Assembly (NCBI RefSeq): GCF_022378335.1
Contig: NZ_JAIQCI010000020.1
Coordinates: 1-64,000 of the forward strand
Length of the DNA: 64,000 bases
From: Croceicoccus hydrothermalis
Lineage (GTDB): Bacteria; Pseudomonadota; Alphaproteobacteria; Sphingomonadales; Sphingomonadaceae
Reading direction: 5' to 3'
The number at the start of each line of letters is the position of its first letter. Position 1 is the stretch's first letter. The notes beneath the pieces were generated by a model that ran no database searches, was not told the origin of the DNA, and was given only the letters and a program-made list of their open reading frames with translations. Shown here one piece after another: positions 24,728-32,700 of this stretch. The position numbers and the translations under genes are program-made.

Positions 24728-27454
24728 ATGTCCACCGGCTTTCAGCCTTTCGGCAGGCGCTTCGCAGGGCTGCTGCTGCTTTCATCCGCGATGGTCCTGC
24801 CCGGCGCCGCGCTGGCCCAGGGCACCGGCGGACCGCCCACCACCGGGGAAAGCGCCATCCCGCCGCGGCCCTCCGCGGATGACGACCTCACCGATCAGGT
24901 GCAGGGCGTCGACGGCGAACCGATCGAGGATGGCCTCGATCAATCCGACATTTCCATTCCCGGCGGCGGCGGCGCGATCGTTGTGACCGGTCGCCGCATC
25001 CGCGACGTATCGCGCGCCAGCACGCAGGTGCTCTCGGTCCTTTCGGCCGAGCAGATCGCCCGCACGGGCGAGGGCAACATCGCCGGCGCGCTGAGCCGCG
25101 TGACCGGGCTTTCCATCGTCGGCAACGGCAATGTCTTCGTGCGCGGCCTCGGCGATCGCTATTCGCTGGCGCTGCTCAACGGCTTGCCCCTGCCCAGCCC
25201 GCAACCGTTGAGCCGCGTTGTCCCGCTCGACATCTTTCCGACGAATATCGTCGCGTCTTCGCTGGTGCAGAAGACCTATTCGGCGAATTTCCCCGGCGAA
25301 TTCGGCGGCGGCGTCATCAACCTCACCACCCGCGCGGTGCCGACCGAAAGCTTCCTGCGCATCGGCGGCGGGGTGAGCGGCGACACGCAGACGACCGGCA
25401 ATGACGGGTACAGCTATTACGGCTCCGACATCGACGCATTTGGTTTTGACGACGGCACGCGCGATGCGCCGCCCGCATTGCAGGATTTCTTCGACAGCGG
25501 CGCGCGCCTGTCCGACCTCGGCGTCGATCAGGCCGCAATCGCGAAACAGCTTGGCAATCCCGATCTCGTCGTGGCGCAGCGCCTCGGCAATTTGCCGGTC
25601 AATTTCTCCGGCTCGATCACCGGGGGAACCGGTTTCGACGTGTTTTCGGACGGCAGGCTCGGCGTGATCGCGACCGCCTCGATCAGCAATAGCTGGCGCA
25701 ACCGGGCGATCATCTCGCAGACGGCGGTGAACGCCGACCTCGATCTCAACACCGATTTCCGCGATTACACGACCGACAACCGCATCGTCGTGAACGGCCT
25801 GCTCGGCTTCGGGCTGGAGCTTGGCGAGCATAGTTTTCGCTGGACCAATCTTTATATCCGCGACACGCTGAAACAGACGCAGATTTCGGTCGGCGACGAG
25901 TTTCAGTCCGGTTTTTCCAAACAGATTCAGAACAATGGCTGGTTCGAGCGGCAATTGCTCGACACGCAATTCGTGGGCGAGATGGAATTCGGAAGGCTCG
26001 AAATCGACCTTCGCGGCGGCTATGCGCAGACGCAGCGCGAGGCGCCGTACGAATACAGCTTCGAATATGTCCGCACGAACGAGCCCAACGATCCGTTCGG
26101 CGATCTGTTCGTCAACGTGCTCGACCGGCAGCGCGGCGCGGCCTCGGTCACGTTTTCGCAGCTGAAGGAAGACCTCTATTACGGCGGGCTCGATTTCGGG
26201 TACGAATTGTCCGATTGGCTGCGGGCGAGCGTGGGCTATGCCTATACCGATACCGACCGCTATTCGGAACGGCGCGAATTCCTGTTCAACGCCTCGACCG
26301 ATTTTCCCGATGGCGTCGGCGCGCTGCGGCCCGATCTCCTGCTGGGCGATGCGATCATCGATTATTTCGACATTGGCCTCATCGAAAGCACGCAGGCGGA
26401 TCCGGCCTTCGATGCCGGGCTCACCATCCATGCGGGATATGGACAGTTGCGCGTCAATCCGCTCGACCGCGTGAATCTCGACATCGGCGTTCGTTACGAA
26501 GATGCGGATCAGACCGTGAACCCGGTCGAGCTGTTCGCCACGCCGACCAATTCGGGCAGCAGCACCGCGCTCGCCAATGATTATTTCCTGCCAGCCGCGA
26601 CATTGACGTTCGAGGCGAGCGACGATTTGCAGTTGCGCGTGGCCGCGTCGAAGACGATCGCCCGCCCGCAATTTCGCGAGCTGATCTTCCAGACCTATTA
26701 CGATCCCGACACCAACCGGCAGTTCAACGGCAATCCGTTCCTGATCGACAGCGAGCTGATCAATGCCGAGGCACGCGCCGAATATTACCTCGGCGGCGGC
26801 GACCGGATTTCGATCGCCGGTTTCTACAAGGATATCGACAACCCGATCGAGGCCTATTCCAGCTTCTCCGACAATGCGCAGGTGACCAGCTTTGCCAATG
26901 CGCCCAAGGCGACGCTCTATGGCGCCGAGCTCGATCTTCAGTACAGCAAGGATCTCTACGGCCTTGGCGAGGCGTTCGCGACAAAGCGCGCGGTCATCGT
27001 CGCCAACTACACCTATACCAAGTCCGAGATCAAAGTGGGCGAGGACGACGTGACGCAGGTGTTCCCGCGTGGCGGTCAGCCGGCATCGAACTATTTCCGG
27101 GACGGGGCAGCGCTCACCGGACAGTCCGACCATCTCGCCAATCTGCAACTCGGGCTTGAGGATATCGACAGGTTGCAGCAATTCACGCTGCTCTTCTCCT
27201 ATGCCAGCAAGCGTGTGACGAGCCGCGGTACCAATGCGCTGCCAGACATCCTCGAAAATCCGGGGCTGAGCGTGGATTTCGTCGCGCGCGAGGAAGCGGA
27301 TTTCATGGGTGTGCCGGTGCAATTGAAGTTCGAGGCGCGCAACATTACGGGGCGCGACCATTTCGAATATCAGTCGAACGGCGAAAACCGGATCGAGATC
27401 AACACCTACGAGGTGGGACGCAGTTTCGCATTGAGCGCGTCGGTCGAATTCTGA
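24728..27454 (+). CDS. large TonB-dependent outer-membrane receptor
   Basis: The 908-residue product has a signal peptide ending GAALAQ, an acidic N-terminal linker, a plug domain starting near GGAIVVTGRRIRDVSRAS (about residue 80), the NVFVRGLGDRYSLALLNGLP and EFGGGVINLTTR signatures, and a long beta-barrel ending in SVEF with the terminal Phe typical of outer-membrane proteins. The ATG at 24728 has GAGGGGG at nine bases. Such receptors import siderophores, carbohydrates or other ligands with TonB energy; the substrate is not evident. Its partner is the lipoprotein upstream. A strong bidirectional terminator follows. Confidence 0.9.
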   Translation: MSTGFQPFGRRFAGLLLLSSAMVLPGAALAQGTGGPPTTGESAIPPRPSADDDLTDQVQGVDGEPIEDGLDQSDISIPGGGGAIVVTGRRIRDVSRASTQVLSVLSAEQIARTGEGNIAGALSRVTGLSIVGNGNVFVRGLGDRYSLALLNGLPLPSPQPLSRVVPLDIFPTNIVASSLVQKTYSANFPGEFGGGVINLTTRAVPTESFLRIGGGVSGDTQTTGNDGYSYYGSDIDAFGFDDGTRDAPPALQDFFDSGARLSDLGVDQAAIAKQLGNPDLVVAQRLGNLPVNFSGSITGGTGFDVFSDGRLGVIATASISNSWRNRAIISQTAVNADLDLNTDFRDYTTDNRIVVNGLLGFGLELGEHSFRWTNLYIRDTLKQTQISVGDEFQSGFSKQIQNNGWFERQLLDTQFVGEMEFGRLEIDLRGGYAQTQREAPYEYSFEYVRTNEPNDPFGDLFVNVLDRQRGAASVTFSQLKEDLYYGGLDFGYELSDWLRASVGYAYTDTDRYSERREFLFNASTDFPDGVGALRPDLLLGDAIIDYFDIGLIESTQADPAFDAGLTIHAGYGQLRVNPLDRVNLDIGVRYEDADQTVNPVELFATPTNSGSSTALANDYFLPAATLTFEASDDLQLRVAASKTIARPQFRELIFQTYYDPDTNRQFNGNPFLIDSELINAEARAEYYLGGGDRISIAGFYKDIDNPIEAYSSFSDNAQVTSFANAPKATLYGAELDLQYSKDLYGLGEAFATKRAVIVANYTYTKSEIKVGEDDVTQVFPRGGQPASNYFRDGAALTGQSDHLANLQLGLEDIDRLQQFTLLFSYASKRVTSRGTNALPDILENPGLSVDFVAREEADFMGVPVQLKFEARNITGRDHFEYQSNGENRIEINTYEVGRSFALSASVEF

Positions 27455-27526
27455 GCGCGGGGGGCGGGGCCGTCATCGGTTCCGCCCCTGCCGCCGGACA
27501 TTTTTGCCGGACATCCTTGCCACCCA

Positions 27527-27570
27527 TATGACAAAGCCCCGGCGCGCAGGCGATCCGGGGCTTTGTCATA
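27527..27570. terminator. strong bidirectional terminator
   Basis: TATGACAAAGCCCCGG (27527-27542) and CCGGGGCTTTGTCATA (27555-27570) form a perfect 16-bp inverted repeat with a 12-base loop. It lies between two convergent genes, the TonB receptor and the response regulator. Confidence 0.85.
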
Positions 27571-27588
27571 GCGGCGCGGCGCGACGCC

Positions 27589-28263
27589 TTACGGCATGTC
27601 GAAGACGTAGCCCATCGAACGCACCGTGCGCAGAGGATCGCCCGCCCCTGCGCATTTCAGCGCGCGGCGCAGGCGGCCCACCCACACATCCACGGTGCGT
27701 TCGTCGATCGGCGGTTCCTGCTTTCCCAATCCGCCGATAAGCTGCGCACGCGAAAACACGCGATTGGGGTTTTCGGCAAAATAGCGGAGCAGGCGAAACT
27801 CGTTGGGCCGAAGGTCGACCGGCGTGCCGTCCCACCGTGCCTGAAGCGCGCCAAGGTCGATGACCAGATCGCCCAGTTCGACGATATTGGCCGCGTGGTA
27901 ATTCTGTCGCCGCGCCTGCAACGCAAGCACGCGGTCGAGCAGATCGTTGCGGTCGACCGGACCGATCATGTAATCGTCGGCACCGGCGCGAAGGGCGCGC
28001 CGCCTGTCGCCGGCATCGTCCTGTTCGAGGATCATCGTCACATGGGCGTGATCCATGCGCGGATCGGAACGCAGGCGGCGGCACATTTCCAGTCCCGACA
28101 TCTCCGGCATGACCCAGTCGATGAAGGCCCACACCGGCCCTTCGACAAGGCGTTGCGGACCTTCGCAGTCCAGATAATCGAAAACGAACCGCTGCGAACC
28201 ATGCACGAAGTCGCCTGTTGCAGCGGTGTGCGCCGCCGTCGTGAAGATGTTGACTACGTCCAT
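27589..28263 (-). CDS. OmpR/PhoB-type regulator with atypical receiver domain
   Basis: The 224-residue protein has a receiver-like domain (1-120) and a winged-helix DNA-binding domain of OmpR type (about 130-224, LRPNEFRLLRYFAENPNRVF and RTVDVWVGRLRRAL). The phosphoacceptor Asp is kept at 49 (IDWVMPEMSG), but the N-terminal acidic pair is absent (MDVVNIFTTAAHT), the conserved Lys is Gly101 (YMIGPV), and the Thr/Ser switch is not in its usual place. The receiver is therefore probably not controlled by ordinary phosphorylation. The ATG at 28263 has GGAG nine bases upstream. A Pho-box-like repeat lies about 40 bases upstream of the start, suggesting self-regulation or control by PhoB. Confidence 0.85.
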   Translation of the reverse strand: MDVVNIFTTAAHTAATGDFVHGSQRFVFDYLDCEGPQRLVEGPVWAFIDWVMPEMSGLEMCRRLRSDPRMDHAHVTMILEQDDAGDRRRALRAGADDYMIGPVDRNDLLDRVLALQARRQNYHAANIVELGDLVIDLGALQARWDGTPVDLRPNEFRLLRYFAENPNRVFSRAQLIGGLGKQEPPIDERTVDVWVGRLRRALKCAGAGDPLRTVRSMGYVFDMP

Positions 28264-28304
28264 GGTTGAAAACTCCGCCTTGCCGCGCGTTAGTGGCGCG
28301 TGGT

Positions 28305-28322
28305 TATGACGGGTTTGTGACG
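28305..28322 (-). promoter_or_regulatory. Pho-box-like direct repeat upstream of atypical regulator
   Basis: On the minus strand CGTCACA-AACC-CGTCATA gives two half sites with an 11-base period. It lies in the 276-base divergent region between the regulator (start 28263) and the hydrolase (start 28540). Confidence 0.42.
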
Positions 28323-28539
28323 AATTCGGCGGTTTTGCAGCGTCATACAAGTGGGCGCTTGAAAGGGAAGCCCGGCGCGCCTTGCCCGCGCGCAACTGCG
28401 TCATACTTTCAATAGGCGCGGCGCCGGTTTCATGCTTCGCTCCCCCGCGGCTTGCGGGCGTCGGGCGTTTTGCGATAGCCTCATGGCGGGCGCGGATTCC
28501 TGGCGCCCGGCCAGATCCATTGCTTCGGAGAATGCACAC

Positions 28540-29562
28540 ATGCGCAGCTTTCGTCCCGCCGTACCGCCGCGTTGCCGTGCCATTTTTGCGCTTTCTGCCG
28601 TGGTGACGGGGCTATCGCTGGCCCCCGCCGCGTCGACAAACGTGCCCTATCCCGAACGCGAAATCGAAGCACGGGGGCCGGAGGGAACGCTGCACGGAAC
28701 GTTCCAGAAGGTCAGCAACAATGACGGGCCCGTTGTATTGATTGTGCCGGGGTCCGGCCCGACTGACCGGGATGGCAACAGCCCCGCCGGGATCAAGGCC
28801 GCGAGCTATCGCCGGCTCGCCGCAGCGCTGATGATGAGGGGCATCGCCAGCGTGCGCATCGACAAGCGCGGCATGTTCGCAAGCGCCGATGCCATCGCCG
28901 ACCCCAATGCGGTGACGATGGGCGATTATGCCGACGACGTGCATGCCTGGACGCGGGCGATCGTGGCGGAAACGGGCGCGACCTGCGTCTGGCTGCTCGG
29001 CCATAGCGAGGGCGGCACGGTTTCGCTTCTGGCCGCCGCGAATGCGCAGGGGGAGGCGGCGCGCAACATTTGCGGCGTCGTCACGCTCGCCGCGCCGGGC
29101 CGGCCGCTGGGCACGATCATGGCCGAGCAGTTGAAGGCGAACCCCGCCAACGCCCCCGTGCTGGACGATGCGCTTGCCGCGATTGCCACGCTGGAGGACG
29201 GGCGCCGCGTCGATACAGGCGGAATGCACCCGGCGCTCGCCAACCTGTTCGCCCCGGCCGTGCAGGGGTTCCTCATCGACAGCTTCGCCATCGATCCCGC
29301 CGCGCTTGTCGCCGATGTGTCGAAACCCGTGCTCATCGTTCAGGGCGAAGAGGATATTCAGGTCACGCCCCATGACGCCCGGCTACTGAACGCGGCAAAT
29401 CCCGATGCGACGCTCGCGCTGCTGCCGGGGGTCAATCATGTGTTGAAAGAGGTGCCACAGGGCGATCGCGCGGCCAATATGGCAAGCTATGCCGATCCGT
29501 CGTTGCCGGTCGCGCCGGGCGTGGTCGATGCGATCGCCGGGTTCGTGTTGCAGGAACGCTGA
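28540..29562 (+). CDS. secreted alpha/beta hydrolase
   Basis: The 340-residue product has a signal peptide (about 1-32, AIFALSAVVTGLSLAPAAS) and an alpha/beta-hydrolase fold with oxyanion segment VPGSGPTDRDGN, nucleophile GHSEGG, a likely catalytic Asp in GEEDIQV and His in GVNHVLK. It resembles serine aminopeptidase/esterase-like secreted hydrolases (COG1073 type). The substrate is unknown. The ATG at 28540 has GGAG upstream. It lies 119 bases before bioF in the same direction; its export signal argues against a BioH role. Confidence 0.82.
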   Translation: MRSFRPAVPPRCRAIFALSAVVTGLSLAPAASTNVPYPEREIEARGPEGTLHGTFQKVSNNDGPVVLIVPGSGPTDRDGNSPAGIKAASYRRLAAALMMRGIASVRIDKRGMFASADAIADPNAVTMGDYADDVHAWTRAIVAETGATCVWLLGHSEGGTVSLLAAANAQGEAARNICGVVTLAAPGRPLGTIMAEQLKANPANAPVLDDALAAIATLEDGRRVDTGGMHPALANLFAPAVQGFLIDSFAIDPAALVADVSKPVLIVQGEEDIQVTPHDARLLNAANPDATLALLPGVNHVLKEVPQGDRAANMASYADPSLPVAPGVVDAIAGFVLQER

Positions 29563-29681
29563 ACGCCATTTTGCTGCCGGGCCGAAAGCGGGGGGTTGTG
29601 AATGCACAGCGCCCGCCTATTGCGGGGCGGGCGGACATCGGCGCAACGGCGCGGATCGCACGGCTTTGAGGAGGGCGAGAG

Positions 29682-30803
29682 GTGACATTGCCGCAATTCT
29701 ACGCGCAGGATCTTGCCCGACTCGACACGATGGCGCGCCGCCGCGGGCTCGCTCTTCCGCGTGGGCGGGATTTTTCCTCGAACGACTATCTGGCGCTGGC
29801 CGGGTCGTATGCGTTGCGCGATGCGGCGATGGATGCACTCGAACGCGGGGTGCCGATGGGATCGGGCGGGTCGCGCCTGCTGCGCGGTCACAGGGCGGAA
29901 CATGCACGGGTGGAGGAGGATGCCGCGCGGTTTTTCGGGTCGGAGGCCGCGTTGTTCATGAGCACGGGTTTCGCCGCGAACAGCCTCCTGTTTTCCACGC
30001 TGCCGCAGAAGGAGGACTGCATCTTTCACGATGCCCTCATCCATGCGAGCGCGCATGAAGGGATGCGATTGTCGCGCGCAAGGTCGCAACCCTTTGCCCA
30101 TAATGACGTGAACGCCGCCGCCGATGCGATTGCCCGATGGCGCGCATCGGGCGGGTCCGGCACGGCATGGATCGCGTTCGAGACATTGTACAGCATGGAT
30201 GGCGACCGGGCGCCGGTTGCCGAATTTGCGGAACTGGCGCGGACGGTCGGCGCCATGCTGTTTGTCGACGAGGCGCATGCGGTTGGCGTTTACGGGCCAC
30301 AGGGGCGCGGGCTGGCCTCTGCCTTGCAGGGGGAGGAACACGGAATCGTGCTCGCCACCTGCGGCAAGGCGCTGGGCTGCGAAGGGGCGCTGGTGCTGTG
30401 TTCGGATGTGATCCGCGACTTCCTCATCAACCGGGGCCGGGCGTTCATCTTTTCGACCGCGCCGTCGCCGTTGATGGCCGCGGTGGTGAACGATGCGCTG
30501 CGCCTGATAGCGCAAGGGGACGACCTTCGCCAAAGGCTGCGCACACAGGTAGATGGGGCGGCCGACCGGTTCGCCGCCCTCGGCATCGCGGCCAGCGGGT
30601 CGCAGATTCAGCCCGTCGTCATCGGGGACGAGGCACGCACGATGGATATCGCCGCCGCATTGCAGAACGAGGGATTCGACATTCGCGGCATTCGCCCGCC
30701 CACCGTGCCACAGAGCACCGCACGGCTGCGCATCTCGATCACGCTCAACAGCGGGGCGGACGATATGGACGCGCTCATCCACGTATTGGAGCGATTGTTG
30801 TGA
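29682..30803 (+). CDS. bioF: 8-amino-7-oxononanoate synthase
   Basis: BioF condenses pimeloyl thioester and alanine in the first committed step of biotin ring assembly, using PLP. The 373-residue product shows FSSNDYLALA, GSGGSRLLRGH, the cofactor Asp in FVDEAHAVGVYG, and the PLP lysine in TCGKALGCEG. Translation starts at GTG 29682 with GAGGAGGGCGAGAG upstream. The stop overlaps the bioD start, so bioF-bioD-bioA are translationally coupled. bioB and bioC are not in the window. Confidence 0.94.
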   Translation: MTLPQFYAQDLARLDTMARRRGLALPRGRDFSSNDYLALAGSYALRDAAMDALERGVPMGSGGSRLLRGHRAEHARVEEDAARFFGSEAALFMSTGFAANSLLFSTLPQKEDCIFHDALIHASAHEGMRLSRARSQPFAHNDVNAAADAIARWRASGGSGTAWIAFETLYSMDGDRAPVAEFAELARTVGAMLFVDEAHAVGVYGPQGRGLASALQGEEHGIVLATCGKALGCEGALVLCSDVIRDFLINRGRAFIFSTAPSPLMAAVVNDALRLIAQGDDLRQRLRTQVDGAADRFAALGIAASGSQIQPVVIGDEARTMDIAAALQNEGFDIRGIRPPTVPQSTARLRISITLNSGADDMDALIHVLERLL

Positions 30804-31438
30804 GCCGCACCATCGTCGTCACCGGCACCGACACCGATATCGGCAAGACGGTGTTTGCCGCCGGGCTGACCGCCGCGATGGGCGCGCATTACTGGAAACC
30901 GGTGCAGGCCGGGCTGAACGATGGGAGCGACAGCCGGACGGTCGAAACGCTCGGCGTCCCACGGGCGCGCATCGTGCCGGAGGCGTATCGTCTGACGACG
31001 CCATGTTCGCCCCATCTCGCGGCCGAGCGGGACGGCGTGGATATCGATGTTGCGCGATTGATGGTGCCGACGGTGAATGGCCCGCTGGTGGTGGAGGGGG
31101 CGGGCGGTGCGCTGGTGCCGGTGACGCGCGATCTGCTCTTTGCCGATCTGTTCGCGCGGTGGGGTGCGCCGGTGGTCATCGTGGCGCGGACCACGCTCGG
31201 CACCATCAATCACAGCCTGCTGACCATCGAGGCGTTGCGCAGCCGCGGTGTGCCGATCCTCGGCATCGCCTTCGTCGGCGAGGAGGTGGTAGATAGCGAG
31301 CGCATCATCTGCGAGATGGGCGATGTGAGTCATCTCGGCCGGTTGCCGCAGCTTTCGCCGCTCGATGCCCGGAACCTGTATGCCGCATTCGTGCACGGTT
31401 TCGCCGCGGACGGGTTCGACCTCAAGGAATGGCGATGA
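30800..31438 (+). CDS. bioD: dethiobiotin synthetase
   Basis: BioD closes the ureido ring of dethiobiotin with ATP and CO2. The 212-residue product begins at a GTG overlapping the bioF stop and shows the P-loop GTDTDIGKTV, the KPVQAG motif and VVEGAGGALVPV. Length is typical. It ends inside the bioA start (ATGA). Confidence 0.94.
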   Translation: MSRTIVVTGTDTDIGKTVFAAGLTAAMGAHYWKPVQAGLNDGSDSRTVETLGVPRARIVPEAYRLTTPCSPHLAAERDGVDIDVARLMVPTVNGPLVVEGAGGALVPVTRDLLFADLFARWGAPVVIVARTTLGTINHSLLTIEALRSRGVPILGIAFVGEEVVDSERIICEMGDVSHLGRLPQLSPLDARNLYAAFVHGFAADGFDLKEWR

Positions 31439-32688
31439 CATCCTCCCCGATCTGGCACCCATTTACGCAGCATGGGCTGAACGAACCGATCCCGCGCGTC
31501 GCACGGGCGGAGGGCGCGATCCTTCATACCGATGACGGGCGGCAAATCGTCGATGCCATATCGTCATGGTGGGTGACGACGCATGGTCATGCCCATCCGC
31601 GCATAGCCGCCGCGATCGCCGAACAGGCCGCCCGGCTGGATCAGATCATCTTTGCCGGGTGGAGCCATGAACCGGCTGAGCAGCTTGCCCGGACGCTGCG
31701 CACGATCATGCCCGAAAGCCTGACGCGCGTGTTCTTTTCCGATTCCGGCTCCACCTCGGTCGAGGTCGCGTTGAAGATGGCGCTGGGCTATTGGCTGCAC
31801 CGGGGGGAGGCGCGCCACGGGATCGTGGTGATGGACCACGGCTATCACGGCGATACGATCGGGACCATGTCGGTCGGCGCGCGCGGCGCGTTCAACCGCG
31901 CATACGAACCCTTGCTCTTCGATGTGACGAGCATCCCCTTTCCCGCCGGCGGCGCGGAGCAGGCCACGCTCGACGCGCTCGATGCGGCATGTGCCGCGGG
32001 GGCGGCGGCCTTCGTGGTCGAGCCTCTCGTGCTCGGCGCGGGGGGCATGATGATGTATGCCACAGACACGCTGGCCAGGATGCGGGCGATATGCGCGGCG
32101 CACGGGACATTGTTCATCGCGGACGAGGTGATGACCGGGTGGGGGCGGACAGGAACGATGCTGGCGTGCGAACAGGCCGGCGTGGTGCCCGACATATTGT
32201 GCCTGTCGAAAGGGCTGACGGGCGGGGCCGTCCCCCTTGCCGTCACCATGGCGAGCGAGCCTGTCTATGACGCGCATCTGTCCACCGACCGGGCGCGCAT
32301 GTTCTTTCATTCGTCGAGCTATACGGCGAACCCTGTGGCCTGCGCGGCGGCGAATGCCAATCTCGCCATCTGGCGGGAGGAGCCGGTGACGGACAGGATC
32401 GCCACGCTGGCCGCACGGCAGGCCGCGCATCTCGATACGCTATCGCATCGGGGCGGGGTGGTGAATATCCGGCGCTGCGGCACCATCGCGGCGTTCGACG
32501 TGGGGGACGGGGGCGGATATCTTTCGGACCTTGCGCCGCGCATGATGGGCATGTTTCGCGAAGGCGGCGTGCTGCTGCGCCCGCTCGGCAATACGGTCTA
32601 CGTGATGCCGCCCTACTGCATTACAGAGACGCAGCTCGACCGGGTTTATGCGACGATTGCGGATGTCCTCGATGCGGTCGCGATATGA
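31435..32688 (+). CDS. bioA: adenosylmethionine-8-amino-7-oxononanoate aminotransferase
   Basis: BioA transfers an amino group, usually from S-adenosylmethionine, to make 7,8-diaminononanoate; it is a class III PLP aminotransferase. The 417-residue product has IWHPFTQH, SSWWVTTHGHAHP, FFSDSGSTSVEVALKMA, the cofactor Asp in FIADEVMTGWGRTG and the PLP lysine in LSKGLTGG. The start at 31435 overlaps the bioD stop; an ATG six bases earlier is less likely. The gene ends 12 bases from the convergent sigma-54 activator. Confidence 0.95.
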   Translation: MTSSPIWHPFTQHGLNEPIPRVARAEGAILHTDDGRQIVDAISSWWVTTHGHAHPRIAAAIAEQAARLDQIIFAGWSHEPAEQLARTLRTIMPESLTRVFFSDSGSTSVEVALKMALGYWLHRGEARHGIVVMDHGYHGDTIGTMSVGARGAFNRAYEPLLFDVTSIPFPAGGAEQATLDALDAACAAGAAAFVVEPLVLGAGGMMMYATDTLARMRAICAAHGTLFIADEVMTGWGRTGTMLACEQAGVVPDILCLSKGLTGGAVPLAVTMASEPVYDAHLSTDRARMFFHSSSYTANPVACAAANANLAIWREEPVTDRIATLAARQAAHLDTLSHRGGVVNIRRCGTIAAFDVGDGGGYLSDLAPRMMGMFREGGVLLRPLGNTVYVMPPYCITETQLDRVYATIADVLDAVAI

Positions 32689-32700
32689 CGCGTGCGGCCG

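Noticed and set aside
28540..29562. Calling the hydrolase BioH
   Set aside because: The signal peptide and lack of specific sequence resemblance do not support a cytoplasmic pimeloyl-ACP esterase.
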